This document shows positions 16,120 to 26,560 of a stretch of DNA of 64,000 nucleotides, one piece after another. The notes beneath the pieces were generated by a model. It did not search any database. It saw only the letters and a list, made by a program, of their open reading frames with translations, and was not told the DNA's origin. Within the stretch, counting starts at the first letter, position 1; the number at the start of each line of letters is the position of its first letter. The stretch lies in assembly GCF_027947575.1 (NCBI RefSeq), contig NZ_CP116256.1, forward strand, positions 124,001 through 188,000. Reading direction: 5' to 3'. Source of the stretch: Streptomyces rubrogriseus (GTDB taxonomy: Bacteria; Actinomycetota; Actinomycetes; Streptomycetales; Streptomycetaceae). The position numbers and the translations under genes were made by a program.

Positions 16120-18629
16120 GTCTCAAGCCCAACGGCCTGGCCCGCGCGGCCGTACGCTTCAAGCCCGCCTCGTTCGCGGGCACGTTCGTCGCGCTGCTGA
16201 TGTCGGCGCTGATCGTCGCGGCCTGCGGTGTCCTGCTGGAGACCGGCATCCGCGCCTCGGTGCCGGCCGAGCGGTACGCGAACGCGCCGGTCGTCGCGGC
16301 GGCCGACCAGTCCGCGCGCGTCGTCGCCGACACCGTCGACGGCCCCGAGGAGACCGAGTACCCGCTGCCCGACACCGCCCGCGTGGACGCGGGGCTGGCG
16401 GCGAAGGCCGCCCAGGTGCCGGGTGCGGCCGCCGCCGTGCCGGACTTCACCTTCCCGGTGCACGGCGCGGACTCGGCGGGCGCGCTCACCGGCCACGGCT
16501 GGGGCTCGCACGTCTTCACCGGCACCGCGCTGACGCAGGGCGGCGCACCGCACCCGGGCGAGGTCGTGCTCGGCGCGGACGCGGCCCGTACCGCCAAGGC
16601 GGGGGTCGGCGACACCGTCGTGCTGGAGACGGCCGACGGCCGCACCGGATTCCGGGTGTCCGGGCTGGCCGAGGCCGGTGCCGGGGACACCGTCGGCGAG
16701 GGGGCGGGCGGCGCGGCCACGGCCTGGTTCGCCGACGCCGAGGCGCCCGTGCTGGCCGGGCACCCCGGCAAGGCCGACGCCATCGCCGTGACGGCGAAGG
16801 ACGGGGCCGACACGGACGCCCTCGCCGCCGCCGTGGAGAAGGCCCTCACCGGCACCGGCGCGCGGACGCTCACCGGGGACGACCGCGGCGAGGTCGAGGA
16901 CCACGGGCTGGCGTACGGCAAGGAGACGCTCTTCGCGATCGGCGGCTCCTTCGGCGGCATCGCCACCCTGGTCGCGGTCTTCACCGCGGCCGGGACGGTC
17001 GCCCTCTCCGTCGGCCAGCGCACCCGCGAGTTCGCGCTGCTGCGCGCCGTCGGCGCCACCCCGCGGCAGATCCGGCGCGCGGTCGCCGCCGAGGCGCTCC
17101 TGGTCGCCCCGCTCGCCGGGCTGCTCGGCTGCCTGCCGGGCATCGGGCTCGCGCACTGGTGGTTCGGGCAGATGCAGGACCGCGGGGCGGTTCCCGAGGC
17201 GGTCGAACTGCACGTCTCGGGGTTCCCGCTGCTGGCCGCCGTCGGCGTCGGGCTGCTCACGGCGCTGGGCGCCGGCCTGGCGGCCGGGCGCAGGCCCGCG
17301 AAGATCAAGCCGGGCCAGGCGCTCGCCGAGGCCTCGGTTGAGCGGCTGCGGCCGGGTGTCGTCCGTACCGTCCTCGGTGTCGCCGCGGTCGGCGGCGGCT
17401 CGGCGCTCGCCGGTGTGGCGGCCTCCGCCGCCGGTTCCGACGCGGCCAACGCCTCCCTCGGCGTGGTCATGCTCTTCATGCTGGCCGTCGCGCTGCTGGG
17501 CCCGATCCTGGCCCGGCTGTGCGCGGGGCTGTTCGGACTGCTGCTGCGCGGCGGTGACGCCTCCGCGTCGCTGGCCGCCGCCAACTCCCGTACCAACGCC
17601 CGCCGCCTGGCCTCCGCGATCACCCCGATCGTGCTGGCGATGGCCTTCGCCTCGACGCTGGTCTTCATGCACACCAGCGAGAGCCACGTCGCCTCGGAGC
17701 AGCTCCGCGACGGCATCACGGCGGACCACGTCGTCACCGCCCCGGCCGGCCTGCCCGCCGACGCCGCCGACCGGGCCGCCCGCGCGCCCGGCGTCGACGC
17801 GGCCGTGAGCCTGCTGGACACGCAGGTGCTGGTGCCCGTCCGGGGCGGCGGCGAGACCTCGTTGCAGGGGACGGCGACCCAGGGCGTCTCGGGCTCCGGC
17901 GCCCAGCTCGCGCAGGTGCAGGACCTGGACGTGCGCGAGGGCAGCCTGGACCGGGTGGGCGAGGGCCGCATCGCCATCGACCGGACCCTCGCCACCGCCA
18001 CGGACACCGGCCTCGGCGACAGGCTGTCGCTCTACCTGCCCGACGGCACGAAGGCCGCCCCGGAAGTCGTCGCCGTCTACGGCCGCGGCCTGGGCCTGCC
18101 GGCGGTGACCATGGACCGAGCCTCCCTGGACGGGCACGTCACGTCCGCCTTCGCCGACACCCTGCTGGTCAGCGGCGGCGACGCCGGGCCGCTCGCCCCC
18201 CTCGGCGAGGTCACCGACGCCTCCGGCTACGCCCTCGCGCAGAACGTGGACCGCGAGTTCGGCGCCTGGGCCAACTACATGATGGCCGCCGTCCTGGGCG
18301 GTTTCGCCGCCGTCGCCGCGGTCAACACCCTGGTGATGACGGTCCTGGACCGACGCCGCGAACTGCACACCCTCCGCCTCGTCGGCTCCACCCGGCGCCA
18401 GGTGCTGCGCATGCTGGGCTGGGAAAGCCTGCTGGTGTCGGCGGCGGGCGTGGCCCTGGGCACCGCCATCGCCATGATCACGCTGACCCCGATGATGCGC
18501 GGCCTGACCGGCGAGTTCCCGCACGTGCCGCCGCTGCTGTACGCCGCCTTCGCGGCGACCGCGGTAGCCCTCGGCCTGGCCGCCGTCACCCTCCCGGCCC
18601 GCGCGGCCCTGCGCGACCGGGGTGCCTGA
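16116..18629 (+). CDS. FtsX/MacB-type ABC transporter permease
   Basis: The 837-residue permease has a first span (~20-45), a large extracytoplasmic domain, three spans with the FtsX motif ([20 protein letters not shown]), a second extracytoplasmic domain and a final group of spans ([20 protein letters not shown]). This is the duplicated FtsX arrangement common in Streptomyces. It overlaps the ATPase by four bases and is followed by a terminator at 18634. The substrate is unknown; an antibiotic-peptide or lipid is likely by analogy. Confidence 0.93.
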   Translation: MSLKPNGLARAAVRFKPASFAGTFVALLMSALIVAACGVLLETGIRASVPAERYANAPVVAAADQSARVVADTVDGPEETEYPLPDTARVDAGLAAKAAQVPGAAAAVPDFTFPVHGADSAGALTGHGWGSHVFTGTALTQGGAPHPGEVVLGADAARTAKAGVGDTVVLETADGRTGFRVSGLAEAGAGDTVGEGAGGAATAWFADAEAPVLAGHPGKADAIAVTAKDGADTDALAAAVEKALTGTGARTLTGDDRGEVEDHGLAYGKETLFAIGGSFGGIATLVAVFTAAGTVALSVGQRTREFALLRAVGATPRQIRRAVAAEALLVAPLAGLLGCLPGIGLAHWWFGQMQDRGAVPEAVELHVSGFPLLAAVGVGLLTALGAGLAAGRRPAKIKPGQALAEASVERLRPGVVRTVLGVAAVGGGSALAGVAASAAGSDAANASLGVVMLFMLAVALLGPILARLCAGLFGLLLRGGDASASLAAANSRTNARRLASAITPIVLAMAFASTLVFMHTSESHVASEQLRDGITADHVVTAPAGLPADAADRAARAPGVDAAVSLLDTQVLVPVRGGGETSLQGTATQGVSGSGAQLAQVQDLDVREGSLDRVGEGRIAIDRTLATATDTGLGDRLSLYLPDGTKAAPEVVAVYGRGLGLPAVTMDRASLDGHVTSAFADTLLVSGGDAGPLAPLGEVTDASGYALAQNVDREFGAWANYMMAAVLGGFAAVAAVNTLVMTVLDRRRELHTLRLVGSTRRQVLRMLGWESLLVSAAGVALGTAIAMITLTPMMRGLTGEFPHVPPLLYAAFAATAVALGLAAVTLPARAALRDRGA

Positions 18630-18633
18630 GAGC

Positions 18634-18665
18634 GCGACCGGGGGCCCAGAACCGCCCCCGGTCGC
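18634..18665. terminator. Bidirectional terminator between convergent ABC operons
   Basis: GCGACCGGGGG (18634-18644) pairs perfectly with CCCCCGGTCGC (18655-18665) around a 10-base loop, in the 40-bp gap between two convergent permease genes. Confidence 0.8.
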
Positions 18666-18669
18666 CGGG

Positions 18670-21222
18670 TCAGCCCGCCCGCAGCCCGTCCGCCGGAGGT
18701 GTGCGCAGGGCGTGGCGGGTGGGTAGCTCGGTCGTGAGGTACGACGTCAGCGCCACCGTCGCCGCCACCGCCGGGAGCAGCCAGGCGGGGCCCGCCGGCC
18801 AGGGGTGGCCGAGGAGGCCCTGGCCGAGGAGGGCCAGGGGGACGGCGGACAGCAGGAGGCCGGAGACGAGGGCCGCGGCGGCGATCACCGTGGCCTCGCG
18901 GCGCATCATCGCGCGGATCTGCCGGGGCGTCGTGCCGACCAGGCGCAGCGCGGCGATCTCCGTGCGGCGCTGGGCGGTGGCGGCGACCAGCTTGTTGGCG
19001 ATGCTCAGCAGCAGATAGCCGAGGAGCACCACGACCACCGCCAGGTTGATCCACACCTCGGGCGGCGCGTCCGCCCCCGTGGCGTCCGCGGCGGTGCCCG
19101 CGACGGCGAGGCCGGGTCGGTAGGCGGCCAGCGCGGCCAGGTCCGTCCCGGCCCGCAACGTGCCGTCGGTGCGGACCAGGACCCGCTGGTCCAGGTCGGT
19201 CGTGGTGTGCCCGGCGGCCAGTTGCCGGGAGAGGACGACCGGGCCGAAGCCCAGCCCCCGGTCGTACACGGCGACGACCCGGGCCTCGACGCGCGCCCCG
19301 TCGCCGAGCACCAGGCGCACCCGCTTCCCGAGCCCGGCGTCCCGCGTGCGGGCGGCCTCGGCGCTGACGGCGACCGTCGCCCCGGTCAGCCGGTCCAGGC
19401 CGCCGTCCGTCACGCCGAGGTCGAGGACGTCCCGGGCGTCCGGTGTGAGGATCATCGCCGAGGCGGACTCGACCGCGGGCTCGCCCAGCTCCTCGTACTC
19501 CCACACCACCGTGGTCGTCCCGGCCGGCGCCGCGGCCCGTACGCCGGGCACGTCCCGCACGGCGGACAGGGTGCCGTCGGGCAGCCCGCCCAGCGCCGGT
19601 GCCGTCAGCTCGTACTGGGCGAGCGTGCCGGTGCGGGTGTCGTCGGAGGTGGCGGCCAGCACCGTGGTCTGGGTGAGCGTGTACGTCAGGACGAAGACGA
19701 CGCCCATGGCCAGCGGGCTGACCACACCGGACAGCCGCAGCGCGTAGGCCCGTACGTTGGACAGCGCCAGCCACGTCGGCGCCGCCACCCCGGGCCGCAG
19801 CCGCCGTACGGCGGCCTCGCCCGCGCTCCTGACCAGCGCCGGGCCGCACATCGCCAGCCCGATCGCGGCGAGGATGCCCGCGATGGAGGTGACCGAGGCG
19901 CCGAGGACCGTCCGGGACAGCAGCGGCACCACCGAGAGAGCGCAGGCGCCGAGGATCAGCAGCAGGCCGGCCCCGGTCCGTGCCCGCGACGGGGTGCGCG
20001 GCTCGCTGCGCGACTCGGCGACCGCCTCGGTGGCCGGCATCCGCGAGGTGCGCCAGGCCGCGCACCGGGCGGAGAGCTGCACGGCCGCCGCGATCAGGAG
20101 CAGTGTGGCGAGGGCGGGCAACGGGCTGACGGTGAGGGGGAGTTCGGGTGGGAGTACGTCGCGGTCGGCCAGCAGCTCGCGGAAGTAGCCGGCCAGCAGG
20201 TAGCCGACCGTCACGCCCGGCACCAGGGCGAGGGCCGCGACGACCGTCGACTGCCCGGCGGCCAGCCGCCGGATCTGCCTCGGCGTCGCGCCGACCGCCC
20301 GCATCAGCGCCAGGTCGCGGCGCTGCCCGGCGATGGTCACGCCCAGCGCGCCCGCGACGACGAACCCGGTGATCAGCAGCACGATCCCGCCGAGCGAACC
20401 GGCGAGCAGGATCAGCAGCGAGCGCGCCGAACCCACGCCCGGCGCCACCGCCTCGCCCCGGTCCGCACCGGTGGTCACCCGGAGGTCCGTGCCCGCGACC
20501 TCCGCGCGGACGGCGTCGGCCACCCGCTCCCCGGCGCCGTCGGCGGCCAGCAGGCCGACCAGGTCCACGGTCCCCGCGCGCGGGCCTTCGCTCCCGGTGC
20601 CGCGCCCGGCCAGCGCGGCGGCCGTCCGGTCCGCGAACCAGACGCCGCCGCCCGCACCCGGGGCGTCGACCAGCGCCGAGATCCGGTAGGCGGCGGCGGG
20701 ACGGCCGTTGGCCACGACCCGGACCCGGTCGCCCACCGCGAGGCCCGCCGCGTCGGCCGCCGCCGCGTCCACGGCGACCCCTTCGCCCCGGACGGCGCCC
20801 GCCCCTCGACCCGCGCGCCGAGCCAGCAGCCGGGTCGAGGACCAGCCGTGCCCCGCCGTCACCGGGTCCTGCGCGACGGGGACGGGCCGTCCGCGCCCGT
20901 CGAGGAGCGCCGCCGGGAAGCCGAGGTCGCCGACGGCCGCGGTGACGCCGGGCAGGGCGGCCAGCCGGTCGACGAGCCGGGCCGGGACGGTGGCCCGCTC
21001 GGGCAGTGCGATCGGCAGGTCCCCGCTCGGGTGGAACTCCTGGTCGGCGGCGACCACGACGTCCGCGCCGCCGAGCCGCCCGGGCGGCAGCTGCGAACGC
21101 AGCCCGGACTCGGCGAGCACGCCGGTGGTGGTGAGCAGGGCCGCGCCGCCGAGGACCGCGCACGCCACGGCGAGCAGGGCGGTGATCCGGTGCGCGGCCA
21201 TCCGCAGGGCGAGGTGCAGCAT
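18670..21222 (-). CDS. FtsX/MacB-type ABC transporter permease (second system)
   Basis: The 850-residue permease has the same duplicated FtsX plan as the one at 16116: a first span, an extracytoplasmic domain, a motif block [20 protein letters not shown], a second extracytoplasmic domain, and a final block [20 protein letters not shown]. The ATG at 21222 is two bases from the stop of its ATPase. It is a diverged relative of its convergent neighbour, probably a different exporter. It is the last gene of a three-gene operon. Confidence 0.93.
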   Translation of the reverse strand: MLHLALRMAAHRITALLAVACAVLGGAALLTTTGVLAESGLRSQLPPGRLGGADVVVAADQEFHPSGDLPIALPERATVPARLVDRLAALPGVTAAVGDLGFPAALLDGRGRPVPVAQDPVTAGHGWSSTRLLARRAGRGAGAVRGEGVAVDAAAADAAGLAVGDRVRVVANGRPAAAYRISALVDAPGAGGGVWFADRTAAALAGRGTGSEGPRAGTVDLVGLLAADGAGERVADAVRAEVAGTDLRVTTGADRGEAVAPGVGSARSLLILLAGSLGGIVLLITGFVVAGALGVTIAGQRRDLALMRAVGATPRQIRRLAAGQSTVVAALALVPGVTVGYLLAGYFRELLADRDVLPPELPLTVSPLPALATLLLIAAAVQLSARCAAWRTSRMPATEAVAESRSEPRTPSRARTGAGLLLILGACALSVVPLLSRTVLGASVTSIAGILAAIGLAMCGPALVRSAGEAAVRRLRPGVAAPTWLALSNVRAYALRLSGVVSPLAMGVVFVLTYTLTQTTVLAATSDDTRTGTLAQYELTAPALGGLPDGTLSAVRDVPGVRAAAPAGTTTVVWEYEELGEPAVESASAMILTPDARDVLDLGVTDGGLDRLTGATVAVSAEAARTRDAGLGKRVRLVLGDGARVEARVVAVYDRGLGFGPVVLSRQLAAGHTTTDLDQRVLVRTDGTLRAGTDLAALAAYRPGLAVAGTAADATGADAPPEVWINLAVVVVLLGYLLLSIANKLVAATAQRRTEIAALRLVGTTPRQIRAMMRREATVIAAAALVSGLLLSAVPLALLGQGLLGHPWPAGPAWLLPAVAATVALTSYLTTELPTRHALRTPPADGLRAG

Positions 21223-21224
21223 GC

Positions 21225-21983
21225 CTACCGCTCTCCCAACGCGACGAGACGCTCGGCCAGTTGCGGGGCCGTCGGCCGCTCCAGGGCCTCGACCACCCGG
21301 CCGTCGGCCATCACCAGCGCCCGGTGCGCGCGGGCCGCGGCGGCCGGGTCGTGGGTGACCATGACCACCGTCTGACCCAGGTCGTCGACGAGGGCGCGCA
21401 GCAGGCCGAGCACCTGGTGGGCGCTGCGCAGGTCCAGCGCGCCGGTCGGCTCGTCCGCGAAGACGACGGCGGGCTTCGCCGCCAGCGCCCGCACGACGGC
21501 GGCCCGTTGCTGCTGGCCGCCGGACAGCTCGGCGGGGCGGTGCGACAGCCGGTCGGCCAGCCCCACCCGCTCGGTCAGCGCGCGCAGCCAGTCGCCGTCC
21601 GGGCGCCGTCCCGCCAGGCGCAGCGGCAGCGTGATGTTGTCCTCGACGCTGAGCGAGGGGATGAGGTTGTACGCCTGGAAGACGAACCCGACGCGTTCGC
21701 GGCGCAGTTCGGTGCGCCGGGTCTCGTTCAGACCGGAGATCTCCCGCCCGTCGATGCGGACGCTGCCCGAGGTCGGGGAGTCCAGCCCGGCGGCGCAGTG
21801 CATCAGGGTGCTCTTGCCGGAGCCCGAGGGCCCCATCACCGCGAGGAACGTGCCGTGCTCCACGGTCAGCGACACCTCGTCGAGCGCGCGGACACCGCCC
21901 GGGTAGGTCCGGGCGACCCGGTCCAGGGCGATGGCGGGCGCCCGGCGCCCGGTGACGGTCGCGGCCGGGACGGCGGTGCTCAT
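21225..21983 (-). CDS. ABC transporter ATPase (LolD/MacB type, second system)
   Basis: The 252-residue ATPase has Walker [11 protein letters not shown]-loop [16 protein letters not shown], signature [15 protein letters not shown], Walker [13 protein letters not shown] and H-loop VTHD. I chose the ATG at 21983 because it overlaps the stop of the upstream small membrane gene (ATGA); longer open frames upstream are not coding-like. It powers the permease at 18670. Confidence 0.95.
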   Translation of the reverse strand: MSTAVPAATVTGRRAPAIALDRVARTYPGGVRALDEVSLTVEHGTFLAVMGPSGSGKSTLMHCAAGLDSPTSGSVRIDGREISGLNETRRTELRRERVGFVFQAYNLIPSLSVEDNITLPLRLAGRRPDGDWLRALTERVGLADRLSHRPAELSGGQQQRAAVVRALAAKPAVVFADEPTGALDLRSAHQVLGLLRALVDDLGQTVVMVTHDPAAAARAHRALVMADGRVVEALERPTAPQLAERLVALGER

Positions 21984-22285
21984 CGCCGCCCCCGCAGGCG
22001 GCGTACGACGAGGGTGCCGGCGGCGAGGACGGTGACCACGCCGCTGGCCAGGTGGAGCGGGGCGGCGGCACCGGTGAAGGAGAGGGCCATGTTGGCGACC
22101 GCGCTGAGCACCACGACGGCCCACAGCAGCGCGCGCACGACGTCCCCGCGGGAGACGGCGTCCGGACCGTCGCCGGGGCCGGGGCCGGGGCCGGGGCCGG
22201 GGGTGGGGCCGGGGCCGGGGGTGGGAGTGGGGGCGGCCTGGGGTGGGCCCAGGCGGTAGGGGTCCTGGTGGTCCTGGTGCGTCAT
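21980..22285 (-). CDS. Small membrane protein with Pro-Gly repeats, leads the ABC operon
   Basis: The 101-residue protein has an N-terminal 45-residue tail rich in Pro-Gly (encoded by a GGGGCC repeat at 22177-22210) and two membrane spans (LLWAVVVLSAVANMALSFTG; LASGVVTVLAAGTLVV). I do not recognise a family. It overlaps the ATPase by ATGA, which argues for a role in the transporter, perhaps as an accessory subunit. The GC-rich repeat is a candidate for length variation. Confidence 0.75.
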   Translation of the reverse strand: MTHQDHQDPYRLGPPQAAPTPTPGPGPTPGPGPGPGPGDGPDAVSRGDVVRALLWAVVVLSAVANMALSFTGAAAPLHLASGVVTVLAAGTLVVRRLRGRR

Positions 22286-22377
22286 GGCTGCGGCCTCCGT
22301 CGGCGTCGCTCTCGGTCGCCTCCGACGCTAGGGAGCGAGACCCCCCGCGGCCGATCCCGTGGGCCGCCCGGTCCGGG

Positions 22378-22393
22378 GTACAGCAGGCTGTAC
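22378..22393. promoter_or_regulatory. GTACAG-CAGG-CTGTAC palindrome
   Basis: A perfect palindrome lies between the divergent ABC operon and the histidine kinase, about 40 bp before a TAGGGT -10-like hexamer (22433-22438). It overlaps CCGGGGTA, also seen in the 10681/15149 motifs. Confidence 0.5.
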
Positions 22394-22486
22394 TTTCCGG
22401 CTCCGCACCCGCCGAGGGCCCGTCCGGCGGCATAGGGTCGGGCACGCCACGCCGCAGGTGCGTACGGCCCGGAGGGAGGCAGACGG

Positions 22487-23737
22487 ATGACGGTCCCGGT
22501 CGCGTCCGTGCGGGAGACCGCCGTACGGACCCTGCGCGCCGCCCGTGCCGCGACGGGGCAGCTCGTCGGCGGGCTCGGTACGGCGTTCCAGGCACTGGGC
22601 GTGCTGGTGCTGCTGGCGGTGGCCGCCGTGACCGCGCCGGCCGGCCTGGGGCTGCTGCTCGCCCCCGGCGCACTGCGCGCCCTGCACGCCCTCGCCCGCC
22701 GGGAACGCGAACGCCTGTCCGGCCGGGGCATCGAGATCGTCCCGCCCGATCCGCCGCCCACCCGGCTGCGGCTCGCCCTGGCCGACCCCACCACCCGGCG
22801 CGAGTTGGGCTGGCTGGTCCGGCACGCCACCCTGGGGTTGCTGCTGGGCCTGCTCGGCCTGCTGCTGCCGCTGTGCGCCGTCCGGGACACCACCTTCCCG
22901 CTGTGGTGGCGGCTGAGCCCCGGGGAGGCGACGACCACGTCCATCGGCATCGGCACCGCCCACGGCTGGCCGGACGCGCTCGCGGCGACGCTGCTGGGTG
23001 TCGGCTGGACCGCGATCGTGCTGGGCCTCGGCCCGGGCATGGCACGCCTCCAGGCCGCCCCGGCCCGGCGCCTGCTGGTGGCCGGCCCGGGCACGGACCT
23101 GTCCCTGCGGGTGGCCGAACTGACCGCGACCCGGGCCGCGGCCCTGGACGCGCACGCCACCGAGCTGCGCCGGATCGAACGGTCCCTGCACGACGGCGCG
23201 CAGAACCGGCTGGTGTCGGTGACGGTGCTGCTGGGCGCGGCGCGCCGGATGGCGGCGCGGGACCCGGCGGGCGCCGACGAACTGCTGGAGCGGGCGCAGT
23301 CCGCCGCCGAGCAGGCCCTGGCGGAGCTGCGCCAGGTGGCGCGGGGCATCCTGCCGCCGGTGCTGGCCGACCGCGGCCTCGCGGGCGCGCTGTCGGGCCT
23401 CGCGGCGGACTGCGGGGTGCCGTGCCGCGTCGAGGCCGACGTGCCCGAGCGGTGCGCGGCGTCGGTCGAGGCGACGGCGTACTTCGTGGTGGCCGAGGCG
23501 CTCACCAACATCGCGAAGCACAGCGGCGCCGCCCGCGCCTCGGTCACGGCCCGGGCCCGTGGGGGCCGGCTGCGCCTGCTGGTCGAGGACGACGGCCGGG
23601 GCGGCGCCGACGAGGACGGCGGCTCGGGTCTGACCGGCATCCGCCGCCGCGTCGCGGCACTGGACGGCACCCTCCGGCTGACCAGCCCGCCCGGCGGCCC
23701 CACCGTCCTGGACGTGGACCTGCCCTGCGGGCGGTGA
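22487..23737 (+). CDS. Sensor histidine kinase (HisKA_3 type), orphan
   Basis: The 416-residue kinase has about four membrane spans (first ~35-70, then ~110-200), the phospho-acceptor block RIERSLHDGAQNRLVSVTVLL (His ~235) and an HATPase domain (AEALTNIAKHSGAARASVTA ... GSGLTGIRRRVAALDGTL). GGAGGGAGGC precedes the ATG. Kinases of this type usually sit next to a NarL-type regulator, but none follows; the next gene is unrelated. Its divergent partner is the ABC operon at 18670-22285, which it probably regulates through a distant response regulator. Confidence 0.9.
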   Translation: MTVPVASVRETAVRTLRAARAATGQLVGGLGTAFQALGVLVLLAVAAVTAPAGLGLLLAPGALRALHALARRERERLSGRGIEIVPPDPPPTRLRLALADPTTRRELGWLVRHATLGLLLGLLGLLLPLCAVRDTTFPLWWRLSPGEATTTSIGIGTAHGWPDALAATLLGVGWTAIVLGLGPGMARLQAAPARRLLVAGPGTDLSLRVAELTATRAAALDAHATELRRIERSLHDGAQNRLVSVTVLLGAARRMAARDPAGADELLERAQSAAEQALAELRQVARGILPPVLADRGLAGALSGLAADCGVPCRVEADVPERCAASVEATAYFVVAEALTNIAKHSGAARASVTARARGGRLRLLVEDDGRGGADEDGGSGLTGIRRRVAALDGTLRLTSPPGGPTVLDVDLPCGR

Positions 23738-23888
23738 CCCACCGGGGACGCGCCGGGACGGGGCCCGGGGCCGGAGGTACCGTGGAGGAACCGGGGGAAC
23801 GCCGCGCACCGGCCCCGACACCGGTGCCGCTCCCGGCGATCGACGACACCGGGCCGGACCCGCCCGAGCCCGGGGCAGGAATCGCCTC

Positions 23889-24545
23889 ATGACGGTGCAC
23901 GTGCCGGTGCGGCCGGCGACCACAGAGCCTCACGGACGCCCCGCCGGCACCCGTCGGCCGGGCCCGGCACAGCGCTCCTCGCCGCAGGCCGGGGAGCGGC
24001 TGCGGCCGCTGACCAGGCGTCAGATCGAGGACCGGTTCGCCGAGCTGGGCAACCTGTACGCGCAGACCTCCGGCGGCGGGCCCCGGGCGTGGAACGCGGC
24101 CCGCGGCGCCTTCCTGCGCCGGCTGGCCGCCGACGTACGGCGTCCGGGCTTCGGCCTGCTGATAGCGGAGACCACCGTCCTGACCGGCTGCGCCTACGGC
24201 TACCCCGTGCCCGGCGGCGACCCGCCCGGCGCGCGTGGCCCGGAGCGGTACCTGACCGGGAGCGTGCTGCCCGTCGCCGCGTCGGGCCGACTCTTCCTGG
24301 TCTCCGGGATCGTGGTCCCGGCCCGGGTGCGCCGGGAGCACCACGACCGGGCCTGGAACCTCGCCCGCCGCCTCCAGGCCCGCCTGCTCGCCGAACACGA
24401 CGCCGCCCTCGGCGTCACGCTGGTGGACCGCGCCGACGGCGCGACCGTACGGGCGCTGCGCTCCTGGGGCTGGCGCTACGCGGAGGGCGACACCCTCCAG
24501 TCGTCCGTACTCGGCCCGTACGGCGTCCTGGTCCTCGGGCCCTGA
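23889..24545 (+). CDS. Hypothetical protein, possible GNAT-like acyltransferase fold
   Basis: The 218-residue protein has a disordered N-terminus (~45 residues, rich in Pro/Arg/Thr) followed by an alpha/beta domain. The later part (RLFLVSGIVVPARVRREHHDRAWNLAR ... GVTLVDRADGATVRALRSWGWRYAEGD) resembles the C-terminal half of GNAT acetyltransferases, including the Leu-x-Val and Ala-x-x-Arg-Ser-x-Gly-Trp pattern. The classic acetyl-CoA loop Q/RxxGxG/A is not clear. It starts at ATG 23889, 151 bp after the kinase, and may share its transcript. Confidence 0.6.
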   Translation: MTVHVPVRPATTEPHGRPAGTRRPGPAQRSSPQAGERLRPLTRRQIEDRFAELGNLYAQTSGGGPRAWNAARGAFLRRLAADVRRPGFGLLIAETTVLTGCAYGYPVPGGDPPGARGPERYLTGSVLPVAASGRLFLVSGIVVPARVRREHHDRAWNLARRLQARLLAEHDAALGVTLVDRADGATVRALRSWGWRYAEGDTLQSSVLGPYGVLVLGP

Positions 24546-24806
24546 GCGATACCGACACCGCCGTGAGTGGAAATCCGACCCCCGTTGAAACATATATTCG
24601 CTCAGGATGGGAATACATTCCGCCGCGAAAGCAACCGGTCTCTGTCGGCGATTTCTTACCGGGTTGTCGATGCATTTCGTGCTAGGCTGGACATCAGTTG
24701 CAGTTGTGGTTGCCATTTGTGTTACCGGGTTTCCGGGCAGGTGATCATCGCGGCGATGGGGGGCTCGCACAGTGCGGGCCTTCAACACTGCCTAGGAGAA
24801 AAAAGC
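24546..24806 (+). promoter_or_regulatory. Cold-shock gene promoter and conserved 5' leader
   Basis: This 261-bp gap is AT-richer than its surroundings. A TAGGCT -10 hexamer (24683-24688) is followed after seven bases by AGTTGCAGTTGTGGTTGCC (24696-24714), the likely transcript 5' end, and later by GTGATCATCGCGGCGA (24741-24756). Both blocks recur upstream of the other cold-shock gene (38673). AGGAG precedes the start. A separate palindrome GGAAT-AC-ATTCC lies at 24610-24621. Confidence 0.75.
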
Positions 24807-25010
24807 ATGGCTTCCGGTACCGTGAAGTGGTTCAACGCCGAAAAGGGCTTCGGTTTCATCGCGCAGGACGGCGGCGGCGCCGACGTCTTCGCCCACTACT
24901 CGAACATCGCCACCCAGGGCTTCCGCGAGCTCCAGGAGGGCCAGCGGGTGAACTTCGACGTCACGCAGGGCCAGAAGGGCCCGCAGGCGGAGAACATCGT
25001 TCCCGCGTAA
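24807..25010 (+). CDS. Cold-shock protein (CspA family)
   Basis: The 67-residue protein is a single cold-shock domain with both RNA-binding motifs, KGFGFIAQ (RNP1) and DVFAHY (RNP2). It binds single-stranded RNA and DNA and melts secondary structure. The ATG follows AGGAGAAAAAAGC. Expression is probably governed by the long conserved leader shared with the paralogue at 38470. A strong hairpin follows the gene. Confidence 0.97.
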   Translation: MASGTVKWFNAEKGFGFIAQDGGGADVFAHYSNIATQGFRELQEGQRVNFDVTQGQKGPQAENIVPA

Positions 25011-25057
25011 CACCACGCGTGCAGTACGTCGCGCGGTAGTCGCGCAGTACGTGTCGA

Positions 25058-25083
25058 GGGCCCGCACCGCACGGTGCGGGCCC
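25058..25083. terminator. Bidirectional terminator after the cold-shock gene
   Basis: GGGCCCGCACC and GGTGCGGGCCC form a perfect 11-bp stem around GCAC, in the gap between the cold-shock gene and the convergent membrane gene. Confidence 0.85.
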
Positions 25084-25094
25084 TTCGCGTGTCT

Positions 25095-26447
25095 TCACCA
25101 GCCGGTCGCCACCAGGTGGTTCACGAGCAGCGCCAGTACCGCCTGCGCCGTCAGCCATCCGCGCGGCCGGTTGAGGAACGCGCAGGCCGCGAGGAGCCAC
25201 AGGGCGAAGGGGAGCCAGATGCGCTCCGTCTCCGCCTTGCTCATGCCGGACAGGTCGGCGGCCAGCAGGGCGAGCAGTCCGGCGGCCACGAGGAACGCCA
25301 GACGGACCTCCCCGGCCCGCGCCCCGTCCGCCCGCTCGCCCCCGGCCCGGCGCCGGACCAGTACGCCCCCGGCCCGCCGCAGTCCCGCCACCGTCGCCAG
25401 GCCGGTGATGAGCACCGTGCAGGCGAGGTTGGCCCACACCCAGTACCCGTAGGGGCGGACACCGGCCGCGCCCTCGTAGTAGCGGGTGACCAGCAGGCGG
25501 TACGCCTCCCACCAGTCGAACCCGGCCGCCGTGAACGCCACCGGCACCACGGCCGCCCCCGCCAGGAGCGCCGCGAGCAGCACCGGGCGCTCCCGCACCC
25601 CGCGCCGGCCGAGCACGAGCACCGCCGCCGCGATCACCGCGAACAGCGTCAGACCGTACGAGAGGTAGCAGGTCAGCCCGAACAGCAGTCCCGAGCCGGC
25701 CGCCCACCCCGGTGAGCGCCGGGTGACCGCGAGGGCGAGCAGCGCCACCGCCCACGCGGCGACCGCCGCGAAGTAGCCGTCGGCGGACGTGCCCATCCAC
25801 ACCGCGGCCGGTGCCAGGGCCAGGAAGGGCGCCGCCCGCCGGGCGAGCCGCTCGCCGGTCAGGGCCCGCACCGTGACCAGCACCGCCACGCAGGCCGTCG
25901 CGCCCACGGTGATGGTCAGGGCCCCGGCCCAGCCCCCGCCGTCGAGCCCGATCCGGTCCAGCAGCACGTAGGTCAGCGTGGCCCCGGGCGGGTGACCGGC
26001 GACGTGGGCGGGCCAGTTGTCGGGGGAGTGGAGCAGGATGTGGCCGTTGAAGTCACGCAGGGTCGCCGGGACGTCGTGCCAGCGGTCGACGACCGAGAGG
26101 TACTCCTGGCTCGTGGTGAGCCGTCCGGCGATGCCGCGGTCCCATCCGTCGATCAGGGCCAGCGACCAGGTCCACGCCAGCGCCGTCCCCCAGGCCGCCG
26201 GGAGCAGCGCGCGCCACGGCAGCCGGGCGGCGACGGCCGGGCCGTACGCCACCACCCCAGCAGCCACCAGGACCGCCGCCGGGGTGCCGGGGCCCAGGTG
26301 CGGGTCCCAGCGGCCCAGCAGGGGCGGCCAGCCGACGATCAGGTCGTCATAGGTGTACACGTACCGGCCGACCAGGACGGCGGCCGTCACGAGGAGCGCG
26401 GCCGCCGCGGCGGCGTACAGGTCGGGGCAGGAGCGGGGGCGGGTCAC
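25095..26447 (-). CDS. Polytopic membrane protein, possible GT-C glycosyltransferase
   Basis: The 450-residue protein has 10-12 predicted membrane spans. A loop after the first spans carries YDDLIVGWPP and later DRWHDVP...GHPPGATLTYVLLDR, and the end reads SGMSKAETERIWLPFALWLL. This resembles lipid-linked sugar (GT-C-like) transferases, whose acidic loops hold the active site, but I cannot assign a family. A glycosyltransferase, DUF2064 protein and epimerase nearby support a glycan role. The gene is divergent from the molybdopterin oxidoreductase. Confidence 0.7.
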   Translation of the reverse strand: MTRPRSCPDLYAAAAAALLVTAAVLVGRYVYTYDDLIVGWPPLLGRWDPHLGPGTPAAVLVAAGVVAYGPAVAARLPWRALLPAAWGTALAWTWSLALIDGWDRGIAGRLTTSQEYLSVVDRWHDVPATLRDFNGHILLHSPDNWPAHVAGHPPGATLTYVLLDRIGLDGGGWAGALTITVGATACVAVLVTVRALTGERLARRAAPFLALAPAAVWMGTSADGYFAAVAAWAVALLALAVTRRSPGWAAGSGLLFGLTCYLSYGLTLFAVIAAAVLVLGRRGVRERPVLLAALLAGAAVVPVAFTAAGFDWWEAYRLLVTRYYEGAAGVRPYGYWVWANLACTVLITGLATVAGLRRAGGVLVRRRAGGERADGARAGEVRLAFLVAAGLLALLAADLSGMSKAETERIWLPFALWLLAACAFLNRPRGWLTAQAVLALLVNHLVATGW

Positions 26448-26560
26448 ACCGGCACCGTAGGACGGAAGATCGCGCGAGGGGCGGTGCGCACGGCGGACGT
26501 CAGCGTTTCGTCATGGGTCGCGGACCGTCCCGGGGGCCCCTCGCGGCCTACGGTCGGCAC

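Noticed and set aside
15153..18524. Very long minus-strand open frame opposite the ABC transporter
   Set aside because: It is antisense to two clear ABC genes and arises from high GC; the product is Gly/Arg/Asp-rich without domains. The same holds for other long antisense frames such as 617-2677 minus and 43220-46735 minus.
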